DNA of 64,000 nucleotides from positions 1 through 64,000 of the forward strand of contig NZ_JAIVAL010000008.1 of NCBI RefSeq assembly GCF_020171985.1, written 5' to 3'. Below, piece after piece: positions 53,456-63,269 of this stretch (positions are counted from its first letter, which is position 1; each line of letters begins with the position of its first letter). The notes beneath the pieces are model-generated. The model saw only the letters and a program-made list of their open reading frames with translations. It ran no database searches and had not been told where the DNA came from. This stretch comes from Halobacillus halophilus (GTDB lineage: Bacteria; Bacillota; Bacilli; Bacillales; Halobacillaceae). Position numbers and translations under genes: made by a program.

Positions 53456-55318
53456 CTAACTCTTAGCCTCTTTTACTTCTTCTATAGCATCTATGAATTG
53501 TTTATGATAACTTTTGGCTTGGTCAATCATATCGGTATAAGATCTAATGATTAAATCGCCTGTGCTATTTAAAGAGTTATATATTTTTTCAGTTGTAGGA
53601 TCCATTTTTAAGTTATCTGAAACTAAGAACGTTCTAACATTGCTCAGTTCAGTTCGGTGTTCTTCAATAAATCTCGAATAATCTAGAGCTTGGTATAATT
53701 CCTCAGGTGTAATCTTGATATTAGGTCTCTTAAGTTCAATGATATGGACTAGACCATTTGCATTTGAACAAAGAAAATCAATTCTTCGGTTTGATTCATC
53801 TAATTTCTCATCAGGATACCTCTCTTTTAACAATCTACTAAATGTAACTTCTCGGTCGAACGTGGACATTCTCGGGTCAAGAATCCACGGGAACTTCTCT
53901 AAGAAAGGTTGAATATATTTAGTTTCACTAGCATTTTCATTAATAAATTTTTCAAATCTATTTATAGTTTCAATTCTACCCAACGCAATTTTAGACATTT
54001 CATGGATTTCAATAGATTCCCAATCATCACTTATTTTTTCCATGTTTTCTAGTGTCACCTCAGTATCGTTCATTTCGAAAACGTAATTTTTAAAGTACTC
54101 AAATTTAAATTGTTTTTTTAATGATTCCATTACTGCGCCAACCTTGGCAGCATCAGCATCCGTTTCTATACTATTGGCTAATTGACGCTGAAACGTCTGG
54201 AGTATCTTTTTGTCAGGGGGGGTTATGCCATCATAAAAGTCCTGAGGAATGGTCTCTTCAATTGCCTCTTCTCTTTTTTTTCTTCTTCTTGTTTTCCACT
54301 CGTTCCCTATCTTATTCACTAACTTATTTAAGTGGTATTTAAGATTTTGAAGTTCATCACTTTGATTCCACAATAAAGATTTTCTATCAGTCGCTACAAA
54401 ATCTTTTTCCAAATCGTCATCGATAAAATTTACAGAAAAATGACCGGTGACATAGGTATGGAAGTTGTCGTTAGACCTATCACTAAAGAATGTATTTTCT
54501 TGTACCAACTTGTTCCTGGAGTAAACAATAAATCCTGAATGCTTTTTTTGTAATGGGGTCCGTTGTGTTAGTACTTTTCCGCTAATATTATTGTCATTTA
54601 ACCATTTTATCGACGCATTTTCATTAATTTGATCTTGGAAGTCCTTAGGAAAGTTCCATTCAAATTCTTTATCAATCCTATTATAGTAGAGTTCGTTTGT
54701 TACAATTAATTCTTTATTAGTTTGTTTATTAATAATTTTAGTTACAAAATCACTGTCAAAAAATTTAAACCTAGAGGATAAATTTTCAGAGAGTGTATCC
54801 ATTTTAGTTATATTATTAATAGTAATGTTGGTAATAATTATCTTTGTACCATCTCTTTCATTTGTATGTAAATTTTTGTGAATAAGATTAGGATGATAAA
54901 TCTCTTCTCCATGATTATTTTTAATATCTGGGTAGTTCATTGTAAACTCGTTTTTTAGGTTATCTTTTACTGAAGAGATTGTGATTTCCTCAGCGATTCC
55001 AAATACAGCAAGTTTACCTAATCCCTTTTTACCCGTTACTTTCCTGCCACCTGGCGAATAACCATCATTATCTTGAGATCTACGATTTCTGCCTATCACT
55101 AGAAAGTTATCGTTTAATTCGGCTAAAGTCATTCCATGCCCATCATCTTCTACAACAACTTCTTTGTCCTCATAGTTTATAGTAATTGTAACTTCCGTAG
55201 CATCTGCGTCATACGAGTTAGAGATTAATTCAGCAATTACAGGGGGGAAATAGTTGTATAATTTGACACCTAAATGATCAATTGTTTTTAATTGGAATCT
55301 CATTGAAAGATCTTCCAT
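53456..55318 (-). CDS. GHKL (Hsp90/MutL/MORC-like) ATPase fused to a PD-(D/E)XK nuclease, 620 aa
   Basis: The N-terminal ATPase has all GHKL boxes: ELISNSYDADA (about 28-38), VVEDDGHGM (about 52-60) and GKKGLGKLAVFG (about 93-104). The middle is helical and charged. The last ~110 residues form a nuclease: RRIDFLCSNANG, then LVHIIELKRPNI (Asp...Glu-x-Lys), near 512-530, similar to the DUF4263/Shedu-type core. GHKL ATPases of the MORC branch are known in prokaryotic restriction systems, often beside DISARM-like helicases. It would close on DNA when bound to ATP and cut. It is a single gene beside the IS remnant. Confidence 0.8.
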   Translation of the reverse strand: MEDLSMRFQLKTIDHLGVKLYNYFPPVIAELISNSYDADATEVTITINYEDKEVVVEDDGHGMTLAELNDNFLVIGRNRRSQDNDGYSPGGRKVTGKKGLGKLAVFGIAEEITISSVKDNLKNEFTMNYPDIKNNHGEEIYHPNLIHKNLHTNERDGTKIIITNITINNITKMDTLSENLSSRFKFFDSDFVTKIINKQTNKELIVTNELYYNRIDKEFEWNFPKDFQDQINENASIKWLNDNNISGKVLTQRTPLQKKHSGFIVYSRNKLVQENTFFSDRSNDNFHTYVTGHFSVNFIDDDLEKDFVATDRKSLLWNQSDELQNLKYHLNKLVNKIGNEWKTRRRKKREEAIEETIPQDFYDGITPPDKKILQTFQRQLANSIETDADAAKVGAVMESLKKQFKFEYFKNYVFEMNDTEVTLENMEKISDDWESIEIHEMSKIALGRIETINRFEKFINENASETKYIQPFLEKFPWILDPRMSTFDREVTFSRLLKERYPDEKLDESNRRIDFLCSNANGLVHIIELKRPNIKITPEELYQALDYSRFIEEHRTELSNVRTFLVSDNLKMDPTTEKIYNSLNSTGDLIIRSYTDMIDQAKSYHKQFIDAIEEVKEAKS

Positions 55319-55470
55319 CTGGAACTCTCCTTTGTATAATAGAATAAACGCTTAATATAGTATAATATAGTTCAAGAAAATATTACCAGGTATGCTGGCC
55401 AACCAGAGGACACAGATTGAGAGCAAGAGCTCTTGATTTGCGTCCTCTTTCATTTGTTAAGGAGGAACTT

Positions 55471-55685
55471 ATGAAAGAAGGGACATATATCCTTAAGTGG
55501 ATTAGCCATAATAGAAGAAATAAACGTTTAGGTGCTATCCCCTGTCGGAGAAATTGAATATTTAAAGTGGTTAATGGAAGGAGTGCGCTTTACAGATTTA
55601 CAAAAAACAGCTTGAGAATTCACTACGTGACTATATTAGGATGATTAACGAGATAAAGAGGCTTGTCAGAAGGCGCCGGAACTAA
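55471..55685 (+). pseudogene. Small gene broken by two frameshifts
   Basis: AAGGAGGAACTT precedes ATG 55471. The first frame ends after 27 codons (TGA 55555-55557), but coding continues in the next frame (PVGEIEYLKWLMEGVRFTD) and then in the third (QLENSLRDYIRMINEIKR, basic end RRRRN, stop 55683-55685). Together this would be a basic protein of about 70 residues. Family not recognised; it may come from a phage or mobile element. An imperfect hairpin at about 55407-55449 (AGAGGAC/GTCCTCT) lies just upstream. Confidence 0.5.
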
Positions 55686-55929
55686 CCTAGATGCTCAATA
55701 TGGGATTTAATTGACTCTTCCTAAACCGCAGGGAGGATCCAGTCGCTCAGGAAGTCGTTCGTCGCGATACGTCAAACGAAATGACTCGTTCCCTTGCACT
55801 TTTCGTTTGATACCATTAAAGTATATAATGGTTGGAATCCAACCTTATTGGTAATGGATAAGATATAAGTATTTTCACTTTTTAATTTTGGGAACATCGT
55901 TTCCCTTAAGGAAAGGGTTCAGATATATT

Positions 55930-56928
55930 ATGAAAGATAATTTTTGGCATGAGTTGCCGAAGCCTTTTTTTGTTCTGGCACCGATGGAAGCTGTGACGGA
56001 TGTCGTTTTTCGTCATGTAGTGAGTGAAGCAGCGAGACCGGACGTGTTTTTTACAGAGTTTACGAATACGGATAGCTACTGCCATCCGAAAGGACAAGAC
56101 AGCGTACGGGGGCGTCTAACGTTCACGGAAGATGAACAGCCGATTGTCGCCCATATTTGGGGAGACAATCCCGAACACTTCCGGGAGATGAGTATTGGTC
56201 TAGCCGAAATGGGCTTTCGCGGCGTGGATATCAACATGGGTTGTCCTGTACAGAATGTTGCAGCCAAAGGTAAAGGATGCGGGCTGATCCGTCGTCCAGA
56301 TGTTGCAGCGGAAATCATTCAGGCATCCAAAGCGGGTGGACTGCCCGTAAGTGTGAAGACCCGTCTCGGTTATACAGAGGTGGAGGAATGGCAAGCCTGG
56401 CTGAAGCGCCTCCTGGAACAGGATATTGCCAACCTTTCCATCCATCTCCGTACGAAAAAGGAAATGAGTAATTTCGATGCTCATTGGGAACTGATTCCAG
56501 AGATCAAGCAACTTCGTGACAAGGTTGCCCCTGACACGCTTCTGACGATCAACGGGGACATTCCTGACCGTCAGAAGGGACTTGAACTCGTGGAGAAATA
56601 TGGCGTGGACGGCGTGATGATCGGCCGTGGGATCTTCCATAACCCGTTCGCTTTCGAAACAGAGAAGAAAGAGCATACCAGTGAAGAACTGCTCGATCTC
56701 CTGCGACTGCAACTTGATCTTCATGATAAGTACTCTAAAGAACTGGAGCCTCGGATGTTCAAACCGCTTCGTCGCTTCTTTAAGATTTACGTCCGCGGAT
56801 TCAGTGGAGCGAGTGCCTTGCGTAATGAGCTGATGAGTACAAATTCTACTGATGAAGTACGTGCGCTGCTTGATGAGTTTACAGAGAGAGATGGCGTGCA
56901 CGAAGAGGAAAGTTTTTCTGTTTCTTAA
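55930..56928 (+). CDS. dus: tRNA-dihydrouridine synthase
   Basis: The start at ATG 55930 fits the family better than an upstream TTG at 55888, giving 332 aa. FMN-binding barrel motifs include [14 protein letters not shown] (about 15), [22 protein letters not shown] with the catalytic Cys region (about 97-118), SVKTRLGY and [16 protein letters not shown] (about 240). It reduces uridines in the D-loop of tRNA using NADPH. This is a housekeeping gene, so it probably marks normal chromosome between the module C island and the Type I locus. A terminator follows. Confidence 0.92.
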   Translation: MKDNFWHELPKPFFVLAPMEAVTDVVFRHVVSEAARPDVFFTEFTNTDSYCHPKGQDSVRGRLTFTEDEQPIVAHIWGDNPEHFREMSIGLAEMGFRGVDINMGCPVQNVAAKGKGCGLIRRPDVAAEIIQASKAGGLPVSVKTRLGYTEVEEWQAWLKRLLEQDIANLSIHLRTKKEMSNFDAHWELIPEIKQLRDKVAPDTLLTINGDIPDRQKGLELVEKYGVDGVMIGRGIFHNPFAFETEKKEHTSEELLDLLRLQLDLHDKYSKELEPRMFKPLRRFFKIYVRGFSGASALRNELMSTNSTDEVRALLDEFTERDGVHEEESFSVS

Positions 56929-56966
56929 GTTGGTTTAAACTTAACCATTTCTAGATTTTCACTGGA

Positions 56967-56998
56967 GAGAAGAGCTGTTCGCGCTCTTCTCTTTTTTT
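56967..56998 (+). terminator. Terminator of dus
   Basis: GAGAAGAGC pairs with GCTCTTCTC around a 7-nt loop, followed by a run of seven T. Confidence 0.9.
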
Positions 56999-57096
56999 AT
57001 AAACAAAATTAGGTAAGCGGTGCAACCATAAAGCTGCTTCAAAGCCCTAATATGGTATTATTGATATGTGTTTAAGTAAGGAAGGGTGTATTAAGC

Positions 57097-57825
57097 ATGC
57101 CTATAGTCAACTACGGAACTACTGATATCGAATACCTTATCTATAAACAAAATAGAAAAGATCTTAAACTTTCCATTGATCTAGTCAATGGAGTGGAAGT
57201 ATATGTCCCAGAACACCTGACAGATGAAAAAACTACAGAGCTTATCAGAAAGAAGTCGCCATGGATTATGGCAAAGCTTAAAGATCTTAAGCAAGTAGAT
57301 ACCGAATATCAGAAAAAAGAATATGTGAGCGGAGAGAAGCTTCCTTATTTAGGTAGGCAGTACCGCTTGAAAGTTTATAGAGAAGCTGTAAGCCAGGTAG
57401 AATTCAGGTTTTTTCAGGGGAAATTTAAAGCAATAGTTCCTTCACACTGGGAGGAATCCGCTCTCCAAGAAACAATTGAGACAAAATTGATTAAATGGTA
57501 TCGAAAGCATGGATATCAAAAAGTATTAGAAAGAGCCGCTTACTACCAGTCCCTCCTTGGAGTAGCTCCCCGTACACTCAATCTGAAAAGCCAACAAAAG
57601 CGCTGGGGAACGTGTACCCCTAAAGGAGATATTTACCTGAACTGGCGAATCGTAATGGCTCCCGTTCAAGTCATAGATTATGTCATTGTCCATGAATTGG
57701 TTCATTTAATTGTTCCTGAACACAACCAGGAGTTCTGGGAAACCGTTAAAGCCATACTTCCTGATTATGAAAAGCATAAAGAATGGCTGCGTGTACACGG
57801 ATTAAGTCTCCATAGCGTGGGGTGA
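57097..57825 (+). CDS. YgjP-like M48-type zinc metallopeptidase, 242 aa
   Basis: The C-terminal half holds the zinc site VIVHELVHLIVPEHNQEFW (HExxH plus a third ligand region, about residues 204-222). It is preceded by QQKRWGTCTPKGDIYLNWR, both hallmarks of the YgjP-like (COG1451) group. Such genes often sit next to Type I restriction genes, as here. AAGGAAGGGTG gives the ribosome site. Role in defence, if any, is unknown; a protease acting on restriction components is a speculation. Confidence 0.85.
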   Translation: MPIVNYGTTDIEYLIYKQNRKDLKLSIDLVNGVEVYVPEHLTDEKTTELIRKKSPWIMAKLKDLKQVDTEYQKKEYVSGEKLPYLGRQYRLKVYREAVSQVEFRFFQGKFKAIVPSHWEESALQETIETKLIKWYRKHGYQKVLERAAYYQSLLGVAPRTLNLKSQQKRWGTCTPKGDIYLNWRIVMAPVQVIDYVIVHELVHLIVPEHNQEFWETVKAILPDYEKHKEWLRVHGLSLHSVG

Positions 57826-57828
57826 AGA

Positions 57829-57866
57829 AAAGGCATGGTGGCGGTAACGCCTCCATGCCTCTTTTA
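57829..57866. terminator. Bidirectional terminator
   Basis: AGGCATGG-GGCG pairs with CGCC-CCATGCCT around GTAA, between convergent genes. Confidence 0.8.
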
Positions 57867-57867
57867 C

Positions 57868-58947
57868 TTATGATTGAATACCAAAGAATTCTTCTACTTT
57901 ATCGATCGTATACTGACTTCGGAGCTTGAATGCAGTATTCTGGTTTGCTTTCAATCCCTTCACCCAGAAAGCCTTTTCTATTGGAGCTGTTTTAATCCAC
58001 TGCACCCCTACCAAATACTCGCACTTCTGATAATCATCGATATCATGCAGCATATTATTAGCTTTTAATGGAAGGTCAACCAACTTTATTGATTCATCTC
58101 CAATATCAACATACACTTCTTTTATCGGCTGAGCTTCACTCACGACCTTCCCTATCCCGATATACCCCTGGCTCGGGCTCATACAAAATATTCTAGCTCC
58201 GATGAATAACTGATTGAGCGTACGAGTGTACCACTCTCCATTACCAGCTGAAACGAATCCATATTTTACTGCATCCTCCCAGCTTCTGTAATTGCCGTCA
58301 TCCGAAAAGTTGAAAACAAAATCCCTTTGATTCCATGACTCCCTCTTTTTATCCTTCATAGATTCATTAGACTTCTCTTCTACTACCGAGGGATCCACGA
58401 GCCAGCTTCTCGAGATGAATTCAGCCTCTCCTTCCTTAAAGTAGCGAAAGAAAACCGCGTTGATAGGAACATCGAAGTTGGAGGAAAGATATTGGATAAT
58501 TCTTTCAGTTTCATTATCCAAACCAGCGCTTACAATCCACATTTGATGCGATGAATTGATTTCTTCTGTTAAAGGAAAGTTGAACACTTCCGCAAAATCT
58601 TCCTCTAACGGCTTGTAGTTTAAATCTTCATAGAGCTTTACGACATCACCATAGGAGAGATCTTGAATCCAGCTTGCATAATCAAGGACTTGTGCCACTA
58701 CCTCTCGCGGGGTATGATGCTTCTTCAGCTCGATAATGACGAGTTCACCCTCTTTATTGATAGCTAAAAGGTCGATATACTTTCCAAAACCCGTGCTTAC
58801 CTGACGACCAACCAGAAGTAAGTCCTCCGATAGAATAGAAAGATCATTTTCCAAAATTGTTTCAAGCTTCCGCTCTGATTCCATGGAGGTGTAGTCTACC
58901 TTTTTAATTCCCCCATCTACCCGCCATAGCCCAACTTCTACTGGCAT
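57868..58947 (-). CDS. NucS/DUF91-like PD-(D/E)XK nuclease protein, 359 aa
   Basis: The N-terminal ~125 residues form a nuclease core: VGRQVSTGFGKYIDLLAINK, then LVIIELKKHHTPREVVAQVLDYASWI (Asp...Glu-x-Lys then Gln), as in NucS/DUF91 and related restriction-like proteins. The C-terminal ~200 residues are strand- and aromatic-rich with no assigned domain (for example WEDAVKYGFVSAG and LVGVQWIKT), perhaps a nucleic-acid reader. It lies downstream of the Type I genes on the same strand but after their terminator, so it has separate expression. Plausibly an extra restriction enzyme. Confidence 0.75.
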   Translation of the reverse strand: MPVEVGLWRVDGGIKKVDYTSMESERKLETILENDLSILSEDLLLVGRQVSTGFGKYIDLLAINKEGELVIIELKKHHTPREVVAQVLDYASWIQDLSYGDVVKLYEDLNYKPLEEDFAEVFNFPLTEEINSSHQMWIVSAGLDNETERIIQYLSSNFDVPINAVFFRYFKEGEAEFISRSWLVDPSVVEEKSNESMKDKKRESWNQRDFVFNFSDDGNYRSWEDAVKYGFVSAGNGEWYTRTLNQLFIGARIFCMSPSQGYIGIGKVVSEAQPIKEVYVDIGDESIKLVDLPLKANNMLHDIDDYQKCEYLVGVQWIKTAPIEKAFWVKGLKANQNTAFKLRSQYTIDKVEEFFGIQS

Positions 58948-58983
58948 ATAAAATCCTTCCTTTCAATTAATGTTCTTGAGTAT

Positions 58984-59019
58984 AAAAAAGACATGACCTC
59001 CTCACAGTGTCATGTCTTT
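58984..59019 (-). terminator. Terminator of the Type I restriction operon
   Basis: AAAAGACATGAC pairs with GTCATGTCTTT, with the A-run giving a U-tail on the minus strand, six bases past the hsdR stop. Confidence 0.85.
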
Positions 59020-59025
59020 GGTGAA

Positions 59026-61974
59026 TTAGTACGAAATTTGCTTATAGTGGACTTCTGCCAAGCTCATAACCTGTCTTGCAACGTTTTCCACTTGTTTGCC
59101 AGGACAGTTACTCGCCCGCAGTTGTTTTTTTATTCTTTTACGCATTTCCCTTTTCACATCATCCTTCTCCGTCCAATCGATGACGGCATAACTACGAATA
59201 ACGTCGGTGATGATGTGCGTCAGCTCTTTTACACTCTCTTCTCCATGATCGGAAAGCTCTTTCTCAAGCAATTGAAAGAAAGGATACTGCTTTGGTTCAA
59301 ACCCATGCTCCTTGCTTTCCTCTGCTGTGTTGCGCATCTCTTCACGTATGTCCTTGTACTCTTCCAGCAGTTCATCAATTGACATCTGTCGTTCTCTCCG
59401 CTTATCAATCAATTCTTCTAAACGCTCTTTTAAAGATGTGTAATGGACAGGGTTTTCCTCCAGCTTAATGCGGATTTCATGCTTTATGGCATGTTCCATC
59501 TCGGCTGCCTTTGCCTCTGGACTCTTGATTTCCTCCAGCTTTTCGTCAAAGCGGTTGGAAAGGATGTCGATCGGCTCGAATAAAATATTCGGGCTCGAGG
59601 CATAGATGTGTTCTTCGATCAGTTTACGTACCTTCTCCCCACAGTCAGAGATGTCCATACCATCTTCAACATGATAGCGGGACTTGGCCAGTTTACGGAT
59701 TTTCCCGAGCCATTGAAGATCGGAAAGATAGGGTTTCGCAATTGGATTCGGCATGACCATGTCCATGCTTTCAGAAAACTGTTTGAAAGCCGTGTCAAAC
59801 TCGTTCCGGATATCCTCAGGTTCTAGGACGGCCAGGCATGCCTCAAGATTTTCCTTGTTCTTATAATCGAAAAAGCGCATCGCTTTGCGGTGACGGGACT
59901 GCAATCTCGGCAGTTCCGCTTCGACATTACTTAATGCCCCTTTAATATCTTCCTCATGGAAAATACCGAGCGCTTCCTCTAAGAAGCGAGAAACGCCGTA
60001 GTAATCAACAATCAATCCATACGTCTTCTTATCGTACGTACGGTTCGTACGGGCGATCGCCTGAAGAAGATTATGCTCCTTCAAAGGTTTGTCCAGGTAC
60101 ATGACCTGTTCAATCGGGGCGTCGAAGCCTGTAAGCAGCTTGTCGCAGACGATAAGGAAGCTTAGTCCATCTTCCTCCATCGGCTTTTTGAAACGCTGGA
60201 TAACTTCTTTCTCTTCCTGTTTGGAAAGATGGTGTTCCTTCATCCCTTCATCATCGTTGTGACCACTTGAGATGATCACCTTCGATTCATGGTCGCTCAG
60301 CTCTTCCAACATCTTTTTGTATTGGACTGCCGCTTCACGGGAGACTGCCACAATCTGCGCTTTAAATCCGTTTGGATGGATGTGCTTTTCATAATGATCA
60401 ACGATGTCCAGCGCGATGCTACGGATCCGTTTAGGTGAAGCGGTGATCGCTTCTTCTGTTGCGTATTTCTTCTTGATCCGGTCACGGTCATCTTCCGAGT
60501 ACTCGCGGAAGAAACGGTCAAACAACTGGTCTATGGTCTGACCCTGAACGTGGAGATCGACCATACGCGATTCATAGAAAATTGGGACCGTCGCTCCGTC
60601 CTCGACTGACTGTTCAATCGTGTACTTGTCGATATAGTCACCGAACGTTCGACGAGTACTCTTGTCTTTCTTATCAATCGGTGTACCCGTGAATCCGATA
60701 TACGTCGCATTCGGCATTGCCATCCGCATGTTAAGGGCCATTTCGCTATACTGGCTACGATGGCTTTCATCGACCATAACGATGACATTCTCTGAACGGG
60801 TAAGTTCAGGGAAACTATCTTCATCATCCGCTTCCTGGAATTTCTGGACAAGCGTCATAATCGTCGCACCAGGTCCCTGACTCAGGAGGTCACGAAGATT
60901 CGCCACTGATTCTGCCTGTTCGGGATTCGGGAACCCGCAACGTCTAAACGTATCAGTAATCTGACGGTCGAGATCCTGACGGTCAGTCACCACGACGATC
61001 GTCGGGTTTTCCATTTCCTTCAGCCGTCTCAGCTTTGTTGCAAGAAATATCATGGATAGGGATTTCCCAGACCCCTGTGTCGCCCAGACAACCCCCCCGC
61101 GTTCTTTCGGCTTCTCTCCGCAAAGTATACGCTTCACGGCACGATTAACGGCTCTGTATTGTTGGTAGCGTGCAAGCTTCTTAATAACCCGTCCTTCTTC
61201 TGGTTCATAGACGATGAAATTCTGAATGAGATCGAATAGCCGCTCCTTCTCAAGCGTCCCCGTTACTAGAATGTCTTGAGGGGAAGGATTCGGCCCGATG
61301 TCATGGGTCGTCTTCGGATAAGGATCCTTCCACTCACTATAATGCTGGAGTTTTGCTCCGATCGTCCCCACTTTGGCACGGTCGTTGCTGGTCGCGACCA
61401 TGAACTGGTTATAGTGGAACAACGTCTCACTTTCCTTCTGGTAGCGTTTCAGTTGTTTAACTCCTTGGGACATTTGTTCGTCAGGGGCGAGTGTTGGACT
61501 CTTGCATTCAATGACAACGAGCGGAAGACCGTTGACGAACACCAGTACATCAGGACGGATGGTGCCTTGAGCACTAGTGATGGAGAACTGATCGACGACG
61601 AGGAATTCGTTATTGTCGACGTTCTCGAAATCAATTAATTCGACGGTCTGGCTCTTTCTGCCTTTCCCGACATCCTGTTGGACGGAAATGCGGTTGATCA
61701 GCTTGGAATAGAAGGACTCGTTAGCATCCATTAGACTTACCGCTTCCATATGGGTCAGGGAACGGACAACTTTGTTTAGATTGTTTTCATTGATCCAAGG
61801 GTTTAAACGTTCAACCGCTTCAGTTAACCGTTTCTTCAAGACGGCTTCGCTTTTGGCTTCACGTTCCTGTTCGAGCTGTGTTCCTGTGACGTGGGTGTAG
61901 CCTAAACTCTTCAAATGATCGATCACACGGTCTTCGACGAGTTTTTTCTCGTTCCAGTCACGGGTGATATTCAT
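59026..61974 (-). CDS. hsdR: Type I restriction endonuclease subunit R
   Basis: The 982-aa subunit cuts and translocates DNA. Its N-terminal nuclease has RPDVLVFVNGLPLVVIECKSP (about 147-167). The SF2 translocase has WATQGSGKSLSM (about 298), MVDESHRSQY (about 398) and GFTGTPID (about 425), then a long helical C terminus that docks on the methylase. Its start overlaps the hsdS stop by four bases (ATGA), so the order of transcription is hsdM, hsdS, hsdR. All motifs are intact, so restriction should be active. Confidence 0.93.
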   Translation of the reverse strand: MNITRDWNEKKLVEDRVIDHLKSLGYTHVTGTQLEQEREAKSEAVLKKRLTEAVERLNPWINENNLNKVVRSLTHMEAVSLMDANESFYSKLINRISVQQDVGKGRKSQTVELIDFENVDNNEFLVVDQFSITSAQGTIRPDVLVFVNGLPLVVIECKSPTLAPDEQMSQGVKQLKRYQKESETLFHYNQFMVATSNDRAKVGTIGAKLQHYSEWKDPYPKTTHDIGPNPSPQDILVTGTLEKERLFDLIQNFIVYEPEEGRVIKKLARYQQYRAVNRAVKRILCGEKPKERGGVVWATQGSGKSLSMIFLATKLRRLKEMENPTIVVVTDRQDLDRQITDTFRRCGFPNPEQAESVANLRDLLSQGPGATIMTLVQKFQEADDEDSFPELTRSENVIVMVDESHRSQYSEMALNMRMAMPNATYIGFTGTPIDKKDKSTRRTFGDYIDKYTIEQSVEDGATVPIFYESRMVDLHVQGQTIDQLFDRFFREYSEDDRDRIKKKYATEEAITASPKRIRSIALDIVDHYEKHIHPNGFKAQIVAVSREAAVQYKKMLEELSDHESKVIISSGHNDDEGMKEHHLSKQEEKEVIQRFKKPMEEDGLSFLIVCDKLLTGFDAPIEQVMYLDKPLKEHNLLQAIARTNRTYDKKTYGLIVDYYGVSRFLEEALGIFHEEDIKGALSNVEAELPRLQSRHRKAMRFFDYKNKENLEACLAVLEPEDIRNEFDTAFKQFSESMDMVMPNPIAKPYLSDLQWLGKIRKLAKSRYHVEDGMDISDCGEKVRKLIEEHIYASSPNILFEPIDILSNRFDEKLEEIKSPEAKAAEMEHAIKHEIRIKLEENPVHYTSLKERLEELIDKRRERQMSIDELLEEYKDIREEMRNTAEESKEHGFEPKQYPFFQLLEKELSDHGEESVKELTHIITDVIRSYAVIDWTEKDDVKREMRKRIKKQLRASNCPGKQVENVARQVMSLAEVHYKQISY

Positions 61975-63269
61975 GCCTCAATCACCTCGTCTTCGTCTAC
62001 AGGTACACGGACTTTCCCAGTGAGAAGTTGTTGCATTAATCCTTCTTTCAATTTTAATAATGATTCTACTTTTTTCTTTTCATTATCTGTTTTGAAATCC
62101 ATACTTTTAAGAATTTTAACAATTTGGATTTGTTCATCAATAGAAGAAGGTATGGGCAAATACAATTTTTTGAAATCTTTAACATTTATATGTTTTATTG
62201 TAGATCCAACAAATATCCCTCTCAACCTTCTGTATCCTTCAAAAGAATTTAAGAAATATGATATATATTCGGGAATAACATTAGAACTTGAGAGAGAAGT
62301 AACTATTAACGCATGACAATTTGCTCCATCAAACTCGTCAGTTACTACGCAAGTCGTACCAATATGGCCAGATTGTACTGTTAACAAATCACCTTTTGAG
62401 AGAATAGATTTTTGGTTTTTATCATGAAATGATTTATCCACATGAACCAGCTTGTTTAAATCTAATTTATTCTTTCTTACATTATTACTCATTAAATACG
62501 GAATAGAATTTTCGTCGGTAGAATAATAAGGTGAAGCCGTTCCAACAAAACCATTTCGAATGCTGCCTGATATTTCGTTCATTTGAACTTCTTCCCAACC
62601 TTTAGGAATCATACCAAAGGAAGACTTTTTAAATTCAGAATAACCAATTCCTTTCGTGAAAAGCTGCTGCATCAACCCTTTGCTCACTTTCTCAGTCTGG
62701 GCGATGATTTGTTCGGTCTTCTCAATCGCTTCATCGACAGAGGAGAGGATTTCTGCGATTTTTTGTTGCTCTTTTCTAGGTGGGATAGGTAACATAATAT
62801 CAAAAAACTCGTTTATTCCTATATTTAATAAGCCGTGAGCCCTCCCCCCCTCTTTTGCAATCATTCTTACCTCGTTATGCCACAAAGGACTATCAAATAA
62901 ATACTTTAAAAATTCATTATCAATGCTTTCTGAACTATTTCGAAAGCAAATATATAAAGTTGAGACTATCCCTACAGGGTACTTTTCTAACCTTTTTATA
63001 GCACCATAAGGAAAACCGTTTGAATAGCTTTTATTATATGCAAAGTCTCCCTTTCTTAAATAGACATATTTAGATAAGTTTTTACTTGCTACTGATTTAT
63101 TAAAGTAGTCTCTCTGATTTACTAGCCCATCTCTTGCTGAAATTGTTAATACGTTTTCTGAACGGTTCTCATTCTTCTCAGTAATTCTACATACTATTGA
63201 ACGTAAGGGTGCAAAACTCCAGGTTGAAGGAATAAGACCAAAAGGAGTCTTTTTGGAAATTTCACTCAT
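61971..63269 (-). CDS. hsdS: Type I restriction specificity subunit S
   Basis: The 432-aa subunit has two target-recognition domains (residues about 1-180 and 215-395), each followed by the long conserved helix: PIPPRKEQQKIAEILSSVDE and the following EKTEQIIAQTEKVSKGLMQQLF (about 155-205), and LKSMDFKTDNEKKKVESL with GLMQQLLTGKVRVP near the end. It reads the bipartite DNA site for both methylation and cutting. It starts eight bases before the hsdM stop. The two halves differ enough that the target should be asymmetric; its sequence cannot be read off. Confidence 0.93.
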   Translation of the reverse strand: MSEISKKTPFGLIPSTWSFAPLRSIVCRITEKNENRSENVLTISARDGLVNQRDYFNKSVASKNLSKYVYLRKGDFAYNKSYSNGFPYGAIKRLEKYPVGIVSTLYICFRNSSESIDNEFLKYLFDSPLWHNEVRMIAKEGGRAHGLLNIGINEFFDIMLPIPPRKEQQKIAEILSSVDEAIEKTEQIIAQTEKVSKGLMQQLFTKGIGYSEFKKSSFGMIPKGWEEVQMNEISGSIRNGFVGTASPYYSTDENSIPYLMSNNVRKNKLDLNKLVHVDKSFHDKNQKSILSKGDLLTVQSGHIGTTCVVTDEFDGANCHALIVTSLSSSNVIPEYISYFLNSFEGYRRLRGIFVGSTIKHINVKDFKKLYLPIPSSIDEQIQIVKILKSMDFKTDNEKKKVESLLKLKEGLMQQLLTGKVRVPVDEDEVIEA

